Source: CAIWTU01 sp035686205 (lineage in GTDB: Bacteria > Desulfobacterota > Desulfuromonadia > Geobacterales > Geobacteraceae). Taken from it: a stretch of DNA of 36,648 nt. The position numbers and the translations under genes were made by a program. Below are positions 14,000 through 22,310 of the stretch, one piece after another. The number at the start of each line of letters is the position of its first letter. The first letter of the stretch is position 1. The notes beneath the pieces are model-generated. The model did no database searches. It saw nothing but the letters and a program-made list of their open reading frames with translations, and was not told the DNA's origin. The stretch is from assembly GCA_035686205.1 (NCBI GenBank), contig DASRZQ010000008.1, positions 1-36,648 of the forward strand, read 5' to 3'.

Positions 14000-16426
14000 A
14001 TGAAACCTCCTTTTCTTGAAGCCATACACAGCAGGGTTCTGGTCCTGGACGGCGCCATGGGAACCATGCTCCAGGAACGCGGTCTCCGGGCCGGACAGGC
14101 CCCCGAGGAACTGAACCTGACCATGCCGGACGTGGTGGCCGGCGTGCATCGCGAATACCTGGAAGCGGGCGCCGAGATCATCGTCACCAACACCTTCGGC
14201 GGCAACAGGGCAAAGCTTTCGCACTACGGTCTGGACAGCAGGCTTGGCGAGATAAATGCCAAGGGGGTGGAAATCGCCCGCCGCGTCGCGGGGCAAGACG
14301 CCTACGTGGCGGCATCACTTGGGCCGACCGGCAGGTTTGTGGAGCCCGTTGGCGACATGACCTTCGACGAAACCGCCGACTTCTTCCGGGAACAGGCGGA
14401 AGCGCTGATAACGGCGGGCGCCGATCTCATCACCCTGGAAACCTTTCTCGATATCAAGGAGATCAGGGCCGCAATTATTGCCATAAGGGAAATTTCTCCG
14501 GACATTCCGGTAATCGCCATGCTGACTTTCGATGACAACGGAAGGAGCGTGCTCGGCACCCCGCCGGAAGCGGCGGCCATAACCCTGGAGGCGGTGGGAG
14601 CTGATGTGATCGGCTCCAACTGCGGGCTCGGCGTGGACGGTTTATACGAAGTACTCCACGCCATGCGGAAAGTAACATCACTGCCGCTGATTTCACAGGC
14701 CAACGCCGGCCTGCCGCTCCTCGTCGACGGCAAAACGGTATTCCCCGGAACTCCCGAGGAAATGACCGTATACCATGACCGTATGGTGGAACTTGGCGTC
14801 CGTATCATCGGCGGCTGCTGCGGGACCACGCCGGGCCATATCAGGGCCATCCGGGAAGCGCTGAACGGCAGGAACCGCCCCTTCCGGACGCCGTGCGCCA
14901 ATGCATCCGTCACCTACCTGTCCAGCCGCACCGGATATGTCGCCATCGGCGGCGAGCACCCCGCCGCGATCATCGGCGAAAGGATAAACCCGACCGGCAA
15001 AAAGACCTTTGCCGAGGAACTGAGGGAAGGGAAAATCTCATATATCAGGCGCGAAGCGCTTGAGCAGGTTGAGGCCGGCGCGACTCTCCTGGACGTGAAT
15101 GTGGGTCTGCCGGGCATCGACGAACCCGCCGCCATGGAGCAGGCGGTATTTTGCGTTACCGGGGCGGCTCCGGTCCCCATTGTCCTCGATTCGTCAAATC
15201 CCGAAGCGCTGGAGCGCGGACTCAAGGCCGCGGACGGTAAGGTCCTCGTCAATTCCGTATCGGGGGAAGACAAAAGCATTACCAGGGTCCTGCCGCTGGT
15301 CAGGAAATACGGCGCCGCGGTCCTCGGACTGGCCCTTGACGAGAAGGGAATCCCGGCAACGGCGGAGGGACGAGTCGCCATCGCCGCGAAAATAATCGCC
15401 GCGGCGGCGGATGCGGGAATCTCCCGCAACGACGTAATTATCGACTGCCTGACCCTGACCGTCAGCGCCGAACAGAAACAGGCCATGGAGACGCTCAGGG
15501 CCGTACGCCTGGTGAAGGAACGGCTGGAGGCCAACACCGTTCTCGGGGTAAGCAATATTTCCTTCGGCCTGCCCCGGCGCCCCGTCATTTCGTCGACATT
15601 CTTCGCCATGGCCCTTGCGGCCGGGCTCGACGCGGCCATTATCAACCCCAGGGAACAGGTCATGATGGATGCCTGGAGGTCTGCCATGGTCCTTCTCAAC
15701 AAGGACGAGCGGGCCGCGCGGTATATCGAGTCCGTCATGAAAGACACATCACCCGCTGCCGGAGAGCAGCAGGCTACACCGCCCGTCCTGGACACAAAAG
15801 GGCTTCTTGCCAAAGCGGTCATCGACGGAGACCTGGAAAACATCGTCTCCCTGGTGGAAGCGGCGCTGCGGGAAGGCATGACCCCCCTGGAAATAAGCAA
15901 CAACGGCCTTCTGCCGGGTCTGGAGGAAGTCGGGAGACGTTTTGAAAAAAACCTGGTTTTTCTTCCCCAGGTCATGCTTTCGGCTGATACCATGCAGACT
16001 GCCTTTTCCCGCCTGAAGCGGGATATGAGCGGCGGTCCGCTCGCCTCCAGGGGGAAAATCCTCATGGCCACCGTGGAAGGCGACATCCACGACATCGGCA
16101 AGAACATAGTCTGCACGCTCCTGGAAAACCACGGCTACGAAGTAACAGACCTGGGCAAGAACGTTCCGGCCGAGAAAATCGTGCGCGAGGCGCGGGAACG
16201 TAACGTTGACGCAGTCGGGCTCTCCGCGCTGATGACAACAACCATGTCCGAGATGGAAAACGTGATCGGCAAGCTGAAGGAAAACGGCATCAAGACATTC
16301 ACCATGGTTGGCGGGGCCGTCGTGACGCAGCAATACGCCGACTCGATCGGGGCAGACCTGTATGCCCGCGACGCAATGGAGGCCGTCGCCCGGATCAACA
16401 GGCTGCTCGGCAAAGGGAATGACTGA
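14000..16426 (+). CDS. metH: cobalamin-dependent methionine synthase (no activation domain)
   Basis: An 808-residue enzyme that moves a methyl group from methyltetrahydrofolate via cobalamin to homocysteine. The homocysteine domain (1-300) has zinc ligands C208 (SNCGLG) and C273/C274 (GGCCGTTPG). The pterin-binding domain starts near 325 (IIGERINPTGKK). A helical cap follows (around 605-690), then the B12 domain with DIHDIGK, whose H697 is the lower cobalt ligand. The protein stops after the B12 domain. The roughly 340-residue AdoMet reactivation domain of the E. coli enzyme is absent, as in many anaerobes, so reactivation needs another protein. No B12 or SAM riboswitch fits in the 16-bp upstream gap. 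It lies in the same segment as cbiB. Confidence 0.95.
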   Translation: MKPPFLEAIHSRVLVLDGAMGTMLQERGLRAGQAPEELNLTMPDVVAGVHREYLEAGAEIIVTNTFGGNRAKLSHYGLDSRLGEINAKGVEIARRVAGQDAYVAASLGPTGRFVEPVGDMTFDETADFFREQAEALITAGADLITLETFLDIKEIRAAIIAIREISPDIPVIAMLTFDDNGRSVLGTPPEAAAITLEAVGADVIGSNCGLGVDGLYEVLHAMRKVTSLPLISQANAGLPLLVDGKTVFPGTPEEMTVYHDRMVELGVRIIGGCCGTTPGHIRAIREALNGRNRPFRTPCANASVTYLSSRTGYVAIGGEHPAAIIGERINPTGKKTFAEELREGKISYIRREALEQVEAGATLLDVNVGLPGIDEPAAMEQAVFCVTGAAPVPIVLDSSNPEALERGLKAADGKVLVNSVSGEDKSITRVLPLVRKYGAAVLGLALDEKGIPATAEGRVAIAAKIIAAAADAGISRNDVIIDCLTLTVSAEQKQAMETLRAVRLVKERLEANTVLGVSNISFGLPRRPVISSTFFAMALAAGLDAAIINPREQVMMDAWRSAMVLLNKDERAARYIESVMKDTSPAAGEQQATPPVLDTKGLLAKAVIDGDLENIVSLVEAALREGMTPLEISNNGLLPGLEEVGRRFEKNLVFLPQVMLSADTMQTAFSRLKRDMSGGPLASRGKILMATVEGDIHDIGKNIVCTLLENHGYEVTDLGKNVPAEKIVREARERNVDAVGLSALMTTTMSEMENVIGKLKENGIKTFTMVGGAVVTQQYADSIGADLYARDAMEAVARINRLLGKGND

Positions 16427-16520
16427 CATTTTGCCTTTGCCGGGGAAAGCGGAAGGGATTGCCGGAAAACCGGAGACGCAGTACCTGCCGCGTCAGTCGG
16501 CGCGCCCGTTTTTTTAAAGC

Positions 16521-16549
16521 TTGCAAGTAAATGGCGCAAATGCTAATTC
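16521..16549 (+). promoter_or_regulatory. candidate promoter for the unknown gene at 16.6 kb
   Basis: TTGCAA (16521-16526), a 17-bp spacer and TAATTC (16544-16549). The predicted start near 16556 leaves a short leader to the ATG at 16592 and disfavours the upstream TTG at 16559. Confidence 0.4.
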
Positions 16550-16591
16550 TTTCTTACATTGGTGCGAATATTTCATGAACAGGAAAAGGAA

Positions 16592-16984
16592 ATGTTAGTA
16601 GGCTTCAATCACAACATTCGATACAAAGACGAAATTTTCCACATACAGACGGAAGACGGCGGGACGAAAAATCCTTACATCACTACGCTTCTGTATCTTG
16701 GCGGCACCATAATCGCCTCGAAAAAGACAAGTTACTCCGACATCATCAAAATCGAAATGCTGGATCAGGTGGTAGAGGATCTCATGAAAGAGCAGCACAA
16801 GGAAATGCTGCGGAGACTTAAAGCGGGCGAATTCGACGACCGGACCCCCCCGGGGCGGAGTCCCGACGAACGGCAGGCAACTCCCGAACCGGCGCCGTCA
16901 CCCGCTGATTCCGGAAAAAATCCGGAAACCAAACAAAATCTGGATGATATCATTCTCGATTACCTGATATCCGACATAAGTTAA
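16592..16984 (+). CDS. conserved protein of unknown function
   Basis: A 130-residue soluble protein that I cannot assign to a named function. The first 50 residues (NIRYKDEIFHIQTEDGG, NPYITTLLYLGGTIIASKK) are compact and look conserved. A helical segment follows (KIEMLDQVVEDLMKEQHKEMLRRL). The tail of about 45 residues is Pro-, Asp- and Glu-rich and probably disordered. The pattern matches uncharacterised proteins I recall from Geobacter-like and Myxococcus-like bacteria. AGGAAAAGGA lies directly before the ATG, preferred over a TTG at 16559 that sits at the predicted transcript start. It stands between metH and the transketolase pair with its own likely promoter. Confidence 0.7.
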   Translation: MLVGFNHNIRYKDEIFHIQTEDGGTKNPYITTLLYLGGTIIASKKTSYSDIIKIEMLDQVVEDLMKEQHKEMLRRLKAGEFDDRTPPGRSPDERQATPEPAPSPADSGKNPETKQNLDDIILDYLISDIS

Positions 16985-17147
16985 ACAATGCGGATACGCG
17001 CGAATTCCGGCGGTCATGCCGATCCCCGGGTTGAGCCCGTCGGACGGAAACCGGCCGCCATGGCCAGCTCGCCGCTCACCCTCCCGGCGGGACAATTCTC
17101 CCGGCCGCATGGAAACGCGAATTTGAAGCGGCAGGAAAGGATAAATT

Positions 17148-17978
17148 TTGTACAGGGATAAGATAGCCAATCTGGAAGAAACGGCCCGGAATCTCCGGGT
17201 ATCCATCGTCAGGACGCTGCACAAGTCTCAATCGGGTCATACCGGCGGTTCGCTTTCCGCCATTGACATGATTACGGCCCTCTATTTCCACAAAATGCGG
17301 CACAATCCGGAGAACCCGCAATGGAAAGAGCGCGACCGGTTCGTTCTCAGCAAGGGACACGCCGCCCCGGCCCAGTATGTCACGCTTGCCGAAGCAGGCT
17401 ATTTCCCGAAAGAAGACCTGATGATGCTTCGCCGGCTCGGCAGCCATCTGCAGGGACATCCCGACAGCAAGGGCACCCCCGGCGTCGAAGTGTGCACGGG
17501 TTCGCTCGGACAGGGGCTGTCCATGGCCAATGGCATGGCACTCGGGCTCAGGCTTGATGGAAGCGGCTCGCGGGTTTACGCCCTGCTCGGCGACGGCGAG
17601 CTCCAGGAGGGGCAGGTATGGGAAGCAGCCATGGCGGCAGCCCATTACCGGCTTGATAACCTTTGCGCCCTGATCGACGTAAACGGACTGCAGATAGACG
17701 GGGAAGTGGCGAAGGTTATGAATGTGGCACCCGTCGCCGACAAATTCAGGTCCTTCGGCTGGCACGCCATCGAAATAGACGGACATGACATGGCCGCCAT
17801 ACTCTCCGCCCTGGACAAGTCGGAAGATATAAAGGGGAAGCCCGTCGCCATAGTAGCCGCGACGGTCAAGGGCAAGGGCGTCTCGATTTTCGAGCACAAG
17901 GCGTCCTACCACGGCGTCGCGCCCAATGACGAGGAACTTAACCTCGCCCTGATTTGCCTGGGCTGCTTCGAGGACTGA
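17148..17978 (+). CDS. transketolase, N-terminal (TPP-binding) subunit
   Basis: The first half of a split transketolase, 276 residues, acting in the non-oxidative pentose phosphate pathway. It shows GHTGGSLSAIDMITALYF near the N-terminus, the ring-stacking and substrate region SKGHAAPAQYV, and the thiamine-diphosphate motif GDGELQEGQVWEA ending in DVNG. The start is a TTG with AGGAAAGG spaced about 7 nt upstream; no better ATG exists. The partner subunit begins 116 bp downstream on the same strand. Two-subunit transketolases are common in anaerobes and archaea. Both proteins are needed for an active site. Confidence 0.93.
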   Translation: MYRDKIANLEETARNLRVSIVRTLHKSQSGHTGGSLSAIDMITALYFHKMRHNPENPQWKERDRFVLSKGHAAPAQYVTLAEAGYFPKEDLMMLRRLGSHLQGHPDSKGTPGVEVCTGSLGQGLSMANGMALGLRLDGSGSRVYALLGDGELQEGQVWEAAMAAAHYRLDNLCALIDVNGLQIDGEVAKVMNVAPVADKFRSFGWHAIEIDGHDMAAILSALDKSEDIKGKPVAIVAATVKGKGVSIFEHKASYHGVAPNDEELNLALICLGCFED

Positions 17979-17984
17979 TTCGTT

Positions 17985-18060
17985 ATCCGTGCCCATGTCC
18001 GTGAGCCGTGAACAGAGGAAATGTTTCTTTCCCCCCAACGGACACGGACAACGGACGCGA
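17985..18060. repeat. TCCGTG/CACGGA inverted repeat cluster between transketolase genes
   Basis: Units of TCCGTG (in ATCCGTGCCCATGTCCGTGA, about 17985-18004) face inverted units in ACGGACACGGACAACGGAC (about 18040-18058). The cluster lies in the gap between the two transketolase subunit genes. It can form an imperfect hairpin. It may modulate the ratio of the two subunits, but no T tract follows. Confidence 0.4.
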
Positions 18061-18094
18061 CCTACGTCATTTTTTTACAGGAAAGGATTCACCG

Positions 18095-19033
18095 ATGAGC
18101 ACTATGATGGCAACCAGGGACGCCTATGGGCAGACCCTGGCGGAGCTGGGAGCCGAGAACGAAAATATCGTCGTACTGGACGCGGACCTTTCCGGCTCGA
18201 CCAAAACTTCGGTTTTCGCCAAAAAATTCCCTGAACGTTTTTTCAACATGGGCATTGCCGAGGCCAATATGGTCGGTACGGCGGCCGGCCTCGCGGCCGC
18301 GGGGAAAATTCCGTTCGTTTCGACATTCGCCATATTCGCGGCCGGCCGGGCATGGGAACAGATCCGCCAGTCGGTCGCCTACCCGAAGGCAAACGTGAAG
18401 ATAGTCCCGACTCACGGCGGCATTACGGTCGGAGAAGACGGAGGCTCTCACCAGTCCGTCGAAGACATTGCCCTCATGAGAGCGATCCCGAACATGACCG
18501 TCATCGTTCCCGCGGATGCCGTTGAAACCAGGAAAGCGATAAGGGCGGTAGCGGAATACCACGGTCCGGTTTACATTCGGCTTGGCCGTAACAAGGTCCC
18601 GGCGATTTTTCCCGAAGACTGCTTTTTTGAAATCGGCAAAGGGAGCGAAGTGGCGCCGGGCACCGACATGACATTCGTAACCACTGGCATCATGACGGGC
18701 CAGGCCGTCAAGGCCGCCGAACTGCTCGGCAGGGAAGGGATATCGGCGCGGGTCGTCCACATCGCCACCATAAAGCCGCTCGACAAGGAAATAATCCTGA
18801 AGGCCGCCGAGGAAACCGGGGCAATCGTCACCGCCGAGGAACATTCCATAATCGGGGGACTGGGCGGAGCCGTCGCGGAATTCCTGGCGGAGAACCGTCC
18901 CACGCCGATCAAGCGGGTCGGGGTGCGGGACAGGTTCGGCACCTCCGGCAAGGCGGAGGAGCTCATCAAATATTTCGGTCTCACGCCCGAAGACCTGGCT
19001 GAAGCCGCGCGTGAGGTCCTGGCGAGGAAATAG
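18095..19033 (+). CDS. transketolase, C-terminal subunit
   Basis: The second half of the split transketolase, 312 residues. It holds the pyrimidine-binding domain (ENENIVVLDADLSGSTKT, FFNMGIAEANMVGTAAGLAAAG with the catalytic-type Glu, and THGGITVGEDGGSHQSVEDIALMR) and the C-terminal transketolase domain (VTTGIMTGQAVKAAELL, TAEEHSIIGGLGGAV). The frame is open to a start at 18008. CAGGAAAGGA precedes the ATG at 18095, and the conserved sequence begins just after it, so 18095 is chosen. Three bases separate its stop from the next gene, a prepilin-like protein. Confidence 0.93.
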   Translation: MSTMMATRDAYGQTLAELGAENENIVVLDADLSGSTKTSVFAKKFPERFFNMGIAEANMVGTAAGLAAAGKIPFVSTFAIFAAGRAWEQIRQSVAYPKANVKIVPTHGGITVGEDGGSHQSVEDIALMRAIPNMTVIVPADAVETRKAIRAVAEYHGPVYIRLGRNKVPAIFPEDCFFEIGKGSEVAPGTDMTFVTTGIMTGQAVKAAELLGREGISARVVHIATIKPLDKEIILKAAEETGAIVTAEEHSIIGGLGGAVAEFLAENRPTPIKRVGVRDRFGTSGKAEELIKYFGLTPEDLAEAAREVLARK

Positions 19034-19036
19034 TCT

Positions 19037-19651
19037 ATGCCGGCTAACCCTCTCCGTTCATCCGCGGGATTTACCTACCTGATGGCCCTCATGGTTATCA
19101 TGATAATGGGAATCATGCTGGCCGCGACCGCGCAAGGCTGGAAGATGATCAGGGACAGGGAAATGGAGGAAGAATTCCTGTTCCGCGGTCAGCAGTACAA
19201 GGACGCCATTACCAGGTGGTACAAGCCGCGTCCGGGCCAGCGGCCCGCCCCGCCGCTGAATGACCTCAAGGACCTGCTGAAGGACCCCAATTCCCTTGAG
19301 AATATCAGGTACCTGCGCCAGTTGTACCAGGACCCGCTGACCGGCAAGGAGTGGCAGACGATCCGGGGCGGAACCACCGGCGGGATCATCGGCGTTTTCA
19401 CTTCTTTCAGCTCCGCCACAATCAAACCGATCAAACAGGCCAATTTCCCGACGGGTCTTGAAGACTTCGAAGGGAAAACCAGGTACAGCGAGTGGCAATT
19501 CGTCTATCAGCCTCAAACCGCGATAACCCCGCAGGGAACCGTGACAACCCCGCAGGGAACCGTGACGGCCGCGGGAGTCGGAACAACCGGTGCGAATCTC
19601 CCGGGGACCGGCGGCCGGATGACCACTACGACGACCGCTCCTGTCCCTTAG
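19037..19651 (+). CDS. prepilin-like (type II secretion pseudopilin-type) protein
   Basis: A 204-residue protein with a class III prepilin leader. A short positively charged leader ends at AG, followed by FTYLMALMVIMIMGIMLAA, the hydrophobic stem helix. The usual Glu at mature position 5 is Met, as in some minor or initiator pseudopilins. Then come MIRDREMEEEFLFRGQQYKDAITRWY, a pattern shared by GspG/PulG-like proteins, and a globular part. The tail is Thr/Pro/Gly-rich and includes a perfect PQGTVT duplication. GAGGAAA precedes the ATG. Lying 3 bp after transketolase, it is probably co-transcribed, though functionally unrelated. Confidence 0.78.
   Translation: MPANPLRSSAGFTYLMALMVIMIMGIMLAATAQGWKMIRDREMEEEFLFRGQQYKDAITRWYKPRPGQRPAPPLNDLKDLLKDPNSLENIRYLRQLYQDPLTGKEWQTIRGGTTGGIIGVFTSFSSATIKPIKQANFPTGLEDFEGKTRYSEWQFVYQPQTAITPQGTVTTPQGTVTAAGVGTTGANLPGTGGRMTTTTTAPVP
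19525..19566 (+). repeat. two perfect 21-bp tandem repeats inside the prepilin-like gene
   Basis: Units 19525-19545 and 19546-19566 are identical and in frame, encoding the duplicated TPQGTVT stretch. Copy number could vary by replication slippage without a frameshift. Confidence 0.85.
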
Positions 19652-19793
19652 AGGTGACAGGCCGCAAGTCAGCATTTTCCATTTTTATCCCCAATGTTCC
19701 TTTCCGGAATCAACAGAAACACTGTTTGCCCCTCAATCCACAATCGCTTTGTTCACGCTATTTGAAAAAACCAGTCGGCAACGACATAATTGT

Positions 19794-19821
19794 TTGACAA
19801 ATTTAATAATTTTATTATTAT
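19794..19821 (+). promoter_or_regulatory. sigma-70 promoter of the fecR-ompA genes
   Basis: Consensus TTGACA (19794-19799), a 16-bp AT-rich spacer and TATTAT (19816-19821). It lies about 70 bp before the fecR-domain start. Confidence 0.6.
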
Positions 19822-19891
19822 GTTAAGGCTGGTTTTTTCCATATAATCGTGGGAGAGTCACACCGGCGTGTATTTGCCAAAGGGAGGGATT

Positions 19892-20350
19892 ATGGCTGGA
19901 TGCAGGATGTTCGTGCTGGTTTGCTGTCTGTCGTTTTTTGTCCCCCTTGTCTCCATTGCTTCAGATATTGAGGTGGGAACCGTAAAATCCATAAGCGGCA
20001 CGGCCGTCATACTCAGAAACGGGAACGGCATAACAGCGAAAGCGGGCACAAAGGTCCGGCGAAGTGATTGGCTGGTGACCGGCACAGATGGTTCCATGTC
20101 CGTCGTCTTCCTTGATGATACCCTTCTCGCAATAGGTCCCGACAGCCGGTTGTCGGTCATTGAATTCGAATTTTCTCCAAAACAGGGAAAACTGTCTTTT
20201 GTCGCCAGGCTCATCAGGGGAACCGCCGCCTGCGAAACAGGAATGATAGGCAAATTGTCCCCCAATTCGTTTCGATTTGAAACACCCGTGGCGAACATCG
20301 GCGGACGGGGAACGAAATTCGCGGCAAAAGTTTCAGATAGCGGTAAATGA
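19892..20350 (+). CDS. FecR-domain periplasmic protein
   Basis: A 152-residue exported protein. A cleavable signal peptide is clear (MFVLVCCLSFFVPLVSIAS). The FecR domain follows: VGTVKSISGTAVILRNGNG, WLVTGTDGSMSVVFLDDT, LLAIGPDSRLSV and the closing ETPVANIGGRGTKFAAKV. Ending shortly after the RGT motif is normal for this short FecR branch. These are not anti-sigma regulators but envelope proteins usually encoded with an OmpA-family protein, as here. GGGAGGG precedes the ATG at 19892; an in-frame GTG at 19868 is less likely. A good promoter lies upstream. Confidence 0.82.
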   Translation: MAGCRMFVLVCCLSFFVPLVSIASDIEVGTVKSISGTAVILRNGNGITAKAGTKVRRSDWLVTGTDGSMSVVFLDDTLLAIGPDSRLSVIEFEFSPKQGKLSFVARLIRGTAACETGMIGKLSPNSFRFETPVANIGGRGTKFAAKVSDSGK

Positions 20351-20482
20351 GCCCCTCAACCCATGCCTTTTCTTCATGTAAAGAGGGACAAGCTCTCAGT
20401 TAATAATTATCAAGGCCGGAACGGTTAACCAAAATACATGCCTGTCCGCGACGGGCAGGCCCTGAAAAGGCGGATTGGAGCG

Positions 20483-21088
20483 ATGACTTTAAACCGGATA
20501 TCATTTATCTGCATAATTTGCATGATTTTTGCTGCATCCTGCGCAAAAAGCAGCGGCGTTTTCGTTTTGCTGCCCGGTCCCGACGGAAAAACGGGAGAAC
20601 TCCAGGTTAATTCAAAAGGCGGGAGCCAGATTCTGCGGCAGCCATATGAGAGCGTAGCCATGCAATCCGGACAAGCCGCGCCTCCACTCCCGACACCCAT
20701 GAATAAGGCGGAAATCAAGGATAATTTCGGCCAGGCGCTTTCTGCCCTTCCCTCTCCCCCCCTTCACTTCAGACTTTTCTTCAAGGCTCATTCCGCGGCA
20801 CTCACCAGCGAATCCCGCAAATCGCTCCGAAAGATCCTGCCCTCCGTAGTTTCCCGCAAATCCAGTGATGTGACCATAGTGGGCCATTCCGACCGGGTTG
20901 GAACGCGGCTATACAATTATTCGCTCGGGCTCGAGCGTGCCCGCATGGCAGCGAAACTCCTCATACGCGGAGGCATCGACCCGGCTTCCGTTTCCATATT
21001 CTCCCGCGGCAAAGACGAGCCGCTGACCAAAACCGCGAAAAAGACAGCGGATTCGTGGAACAGGCGGGTTGAGATCACCGTACGCTGA
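20483..21088 (+). CDS. OmpA-family lipoprotein
   Basis: A 201-residue outer-membrane protein. The signal peptide ends in a lipobox (IFAASC). VFVLLPGPDGKTGELQVNSKGG comes next, a segment typical of OmpA proteins encoded next to short FecR proteins. The C-terminal peptidoglycan-binding OmpA domain has TIVGHSDRVGTRLYNYSLG, LERARMAAKLLI and a final NRRVEITV. The frame is open to an ATG at 20438, but GGAG lies just before the ATG at 20483, which also gives a clean signal peptide. In related bacteria a CHASE2-domain cyclase often completes this gene set; none is seen here. Confidence 0.87.
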   Translation: MTLNRISFICIICMIFAASCAKSSGVFVLLPGPDGKTGELQVNSKGGSQILRQPYESVAMQSGQAAPPLPTPMNKAEIKDNFGQALSALPSPPLHFRLFFKAHSAALTSESRKSLRKILPSVVSRKSSDVTIVGHSDRVGTRLYNYSLGLERARMAAKLLIRGGIDPASVSIFSRGKDEPLTKTAKKTADSWNRRVEITVR

Positions 21089-21452
21089 AACGGGATCTCG
21101 CGAGCGATTCCGGATTCGATGCCGCATCGACCGCCGCGCGGAGTGTTTTGCTGACGGCTTCCGGATGGTTGCCGCGAACCGCCGGGTTTTGATATCGCCC
21201 CTTTCCTCCGATAAACAAACCTGAACGGTTCCATCAACCTAGCAAAGTTTTTGTCCGACATTTCCATGGAAACGGAAATCCAGTAATTTATCGCAAGTTC
21301 AGACTTGCTGGATACCCGTTTTCGTATATTTGCAGTTTTAATTTTGTGATTTGCTTTGATCTCTCGAATCCCTCGCCTTCGGCTGCGCGAATGCCGTCCA
21401 GGAAGAATATTTTGGCAAGCGGATTGCATAAATCTCTCCAAGGTAAACTGTC
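21089..21452. other. 364-bp non-coding gap
   Basis: Between ompA and the M23 peptidase gene. It contains a small hairpin GCAAGT-TCAG-ACTTGC near 21294 and a TTTCCATGGAAA palindrome near 21262. There is no T tract, no recognisable promoter and no gene with a ribosome site. The leftward open frame overlapping it and ompA has no family features. Confidence 0.5.
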
Positions 21453-22223
21453 ATGGCCAAGATAATTCAATTCCTTGTCATCATTTCTTTTTTGTCCGGG
21501 ACCGAGGCTTGCGCCGACATCTACAAATATGTAACTGAAGACGGCGTTGAATGTTTCACGGATTCTCCGACGCATAAAGACGCGGTGCTGGTTTTGAAGG
21601 ATTATGCTTCTCCCCGGAAACGCCCGTCGAAAACGTCCCCGACTTCCAGACAGCAGGTGCCCGCCTACATGAAAAAAAATGCCGCGGCAGCCGCAAAGGC
21701 GGAAGCAGCGCCGGCCGATTTCGCCGGGAACCTCCCAGTTCACGGCAGGATAACCTCCGTAGTCGGCTTGCGCAATGATCCCATTGACGGTATGCTCCGC
21801 TTCCACAAAGGAATCGACATATCCGTTCCTGAGGGGACACCCGTGAAACCGGTTGCCGCTGGCACGGTCGTATACAGCGGTTTCCGGTCCGGATACGGAA
21901 ACACGATAATTGTCGAGCATCCGGACGGAATGACGACAATTTACGCCCATCACAGCGCCAATCTTGCGTCATTCGGCCAACAGGTGGACAGAGACACCGT
22001 CATAGCGCTTTCCGGATCAACCGGGCGTTCCACGGGGCCGCACCTGCATTTCGAAGCCTGGAAGGACGGGGAAAATATTACTCCCGAATTTCTGACTGAC
22101 GCGGGCGGCGGACAGGCCAATTCCGCGTCACGGGAAATATCGAACAGACAGAACCGGGTCCGGACCGCGATCCTTCCCGACGGTTCCATCCTTTTTACCA
22201 ATTATCCTTTGTCCCACCCCTGA
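21453..22223 (+). CDS. M23 (LytM) peptidoglycan endopeptidase with DUF4124-like N-terminus
   Basis: A 256-residue exported protein. The signal peptide is followed by ADIYKYVTEDGVECFTDSPT (21-40), the DUF4124-type segment seen in envelope proteins. An Ala/Pro-rich linker leads to a complete M23 domain with HKGIDI (H118, D122), YAHH (H166) and GPHLHFE (H197, H199), the zinc and catalytic residues. So it should be an active cell-wall endopeptidase rather than a degenerate LytM factor. After the domain come about 40 residues with no recognisable motif. AAGG lies 10 nt before the ATG. It is adjacent to the FecR/OmpA envelope genes but separated by 364 bp. Confidence 0.88.
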   Translation: MAKIIQFLVIISFLSGTEACADIYKYVTEDGVECFTDSPTHKDAVLVLKDYASPRKRPSKTSPTSRQQVPAYMKKNAAAAAKAEAAPADFAGNLPVHGRITSVVGLRNDPIDGMLRFHKGIDISVPEGTPVKPVAAGTVVYSGFRSGYGNTIIVEHPDGMTTIYAHHSANLASFGQQVDRDTVIALSGSTGRSTGPHLHFEAWKDGENITPEFLTDAGGGQANSASREISNRQNRVRTAILPDGSILFTNYPLSHP

Positions 22224-22310
22224 TTTCCCGCAACGATACACTTTCGCGTCAGCAGTAAATGGCGGCCGAGATTTTCATCATTCATTTCTCCAGCCGGCTG
22301 AGAATCAGTG

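Noticed and set aside
14914..16116. 400-codon leftward open frame opposite metH
   Set aside because: It is an antisense shadow: metH on the plus strand has full domain motifs, and this frame has Ser/Arg-rich low-complexity sequence with no family pattern.
17076..18038. 320-codon leftward open frame opposite the transketolase N-subunit
   Set aside because: The plus-strand transketolase has the thiamine-diphosphate motif; the reverse frame is a codon-bias shadow.
19892..20350. Truncated fecR gene
   Set aside because: The stop soon after the RGT motif first looked like a truncation. Proteins of this short FecR branch normally end there, and no continuation was found in other frames.
20917..21441. 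174-codon leftward open frame covering the ompA 3' end and the following gap
   Set aside because: Arg/Ser-rich sequence without domain features. The ompA reading frame is well supported.
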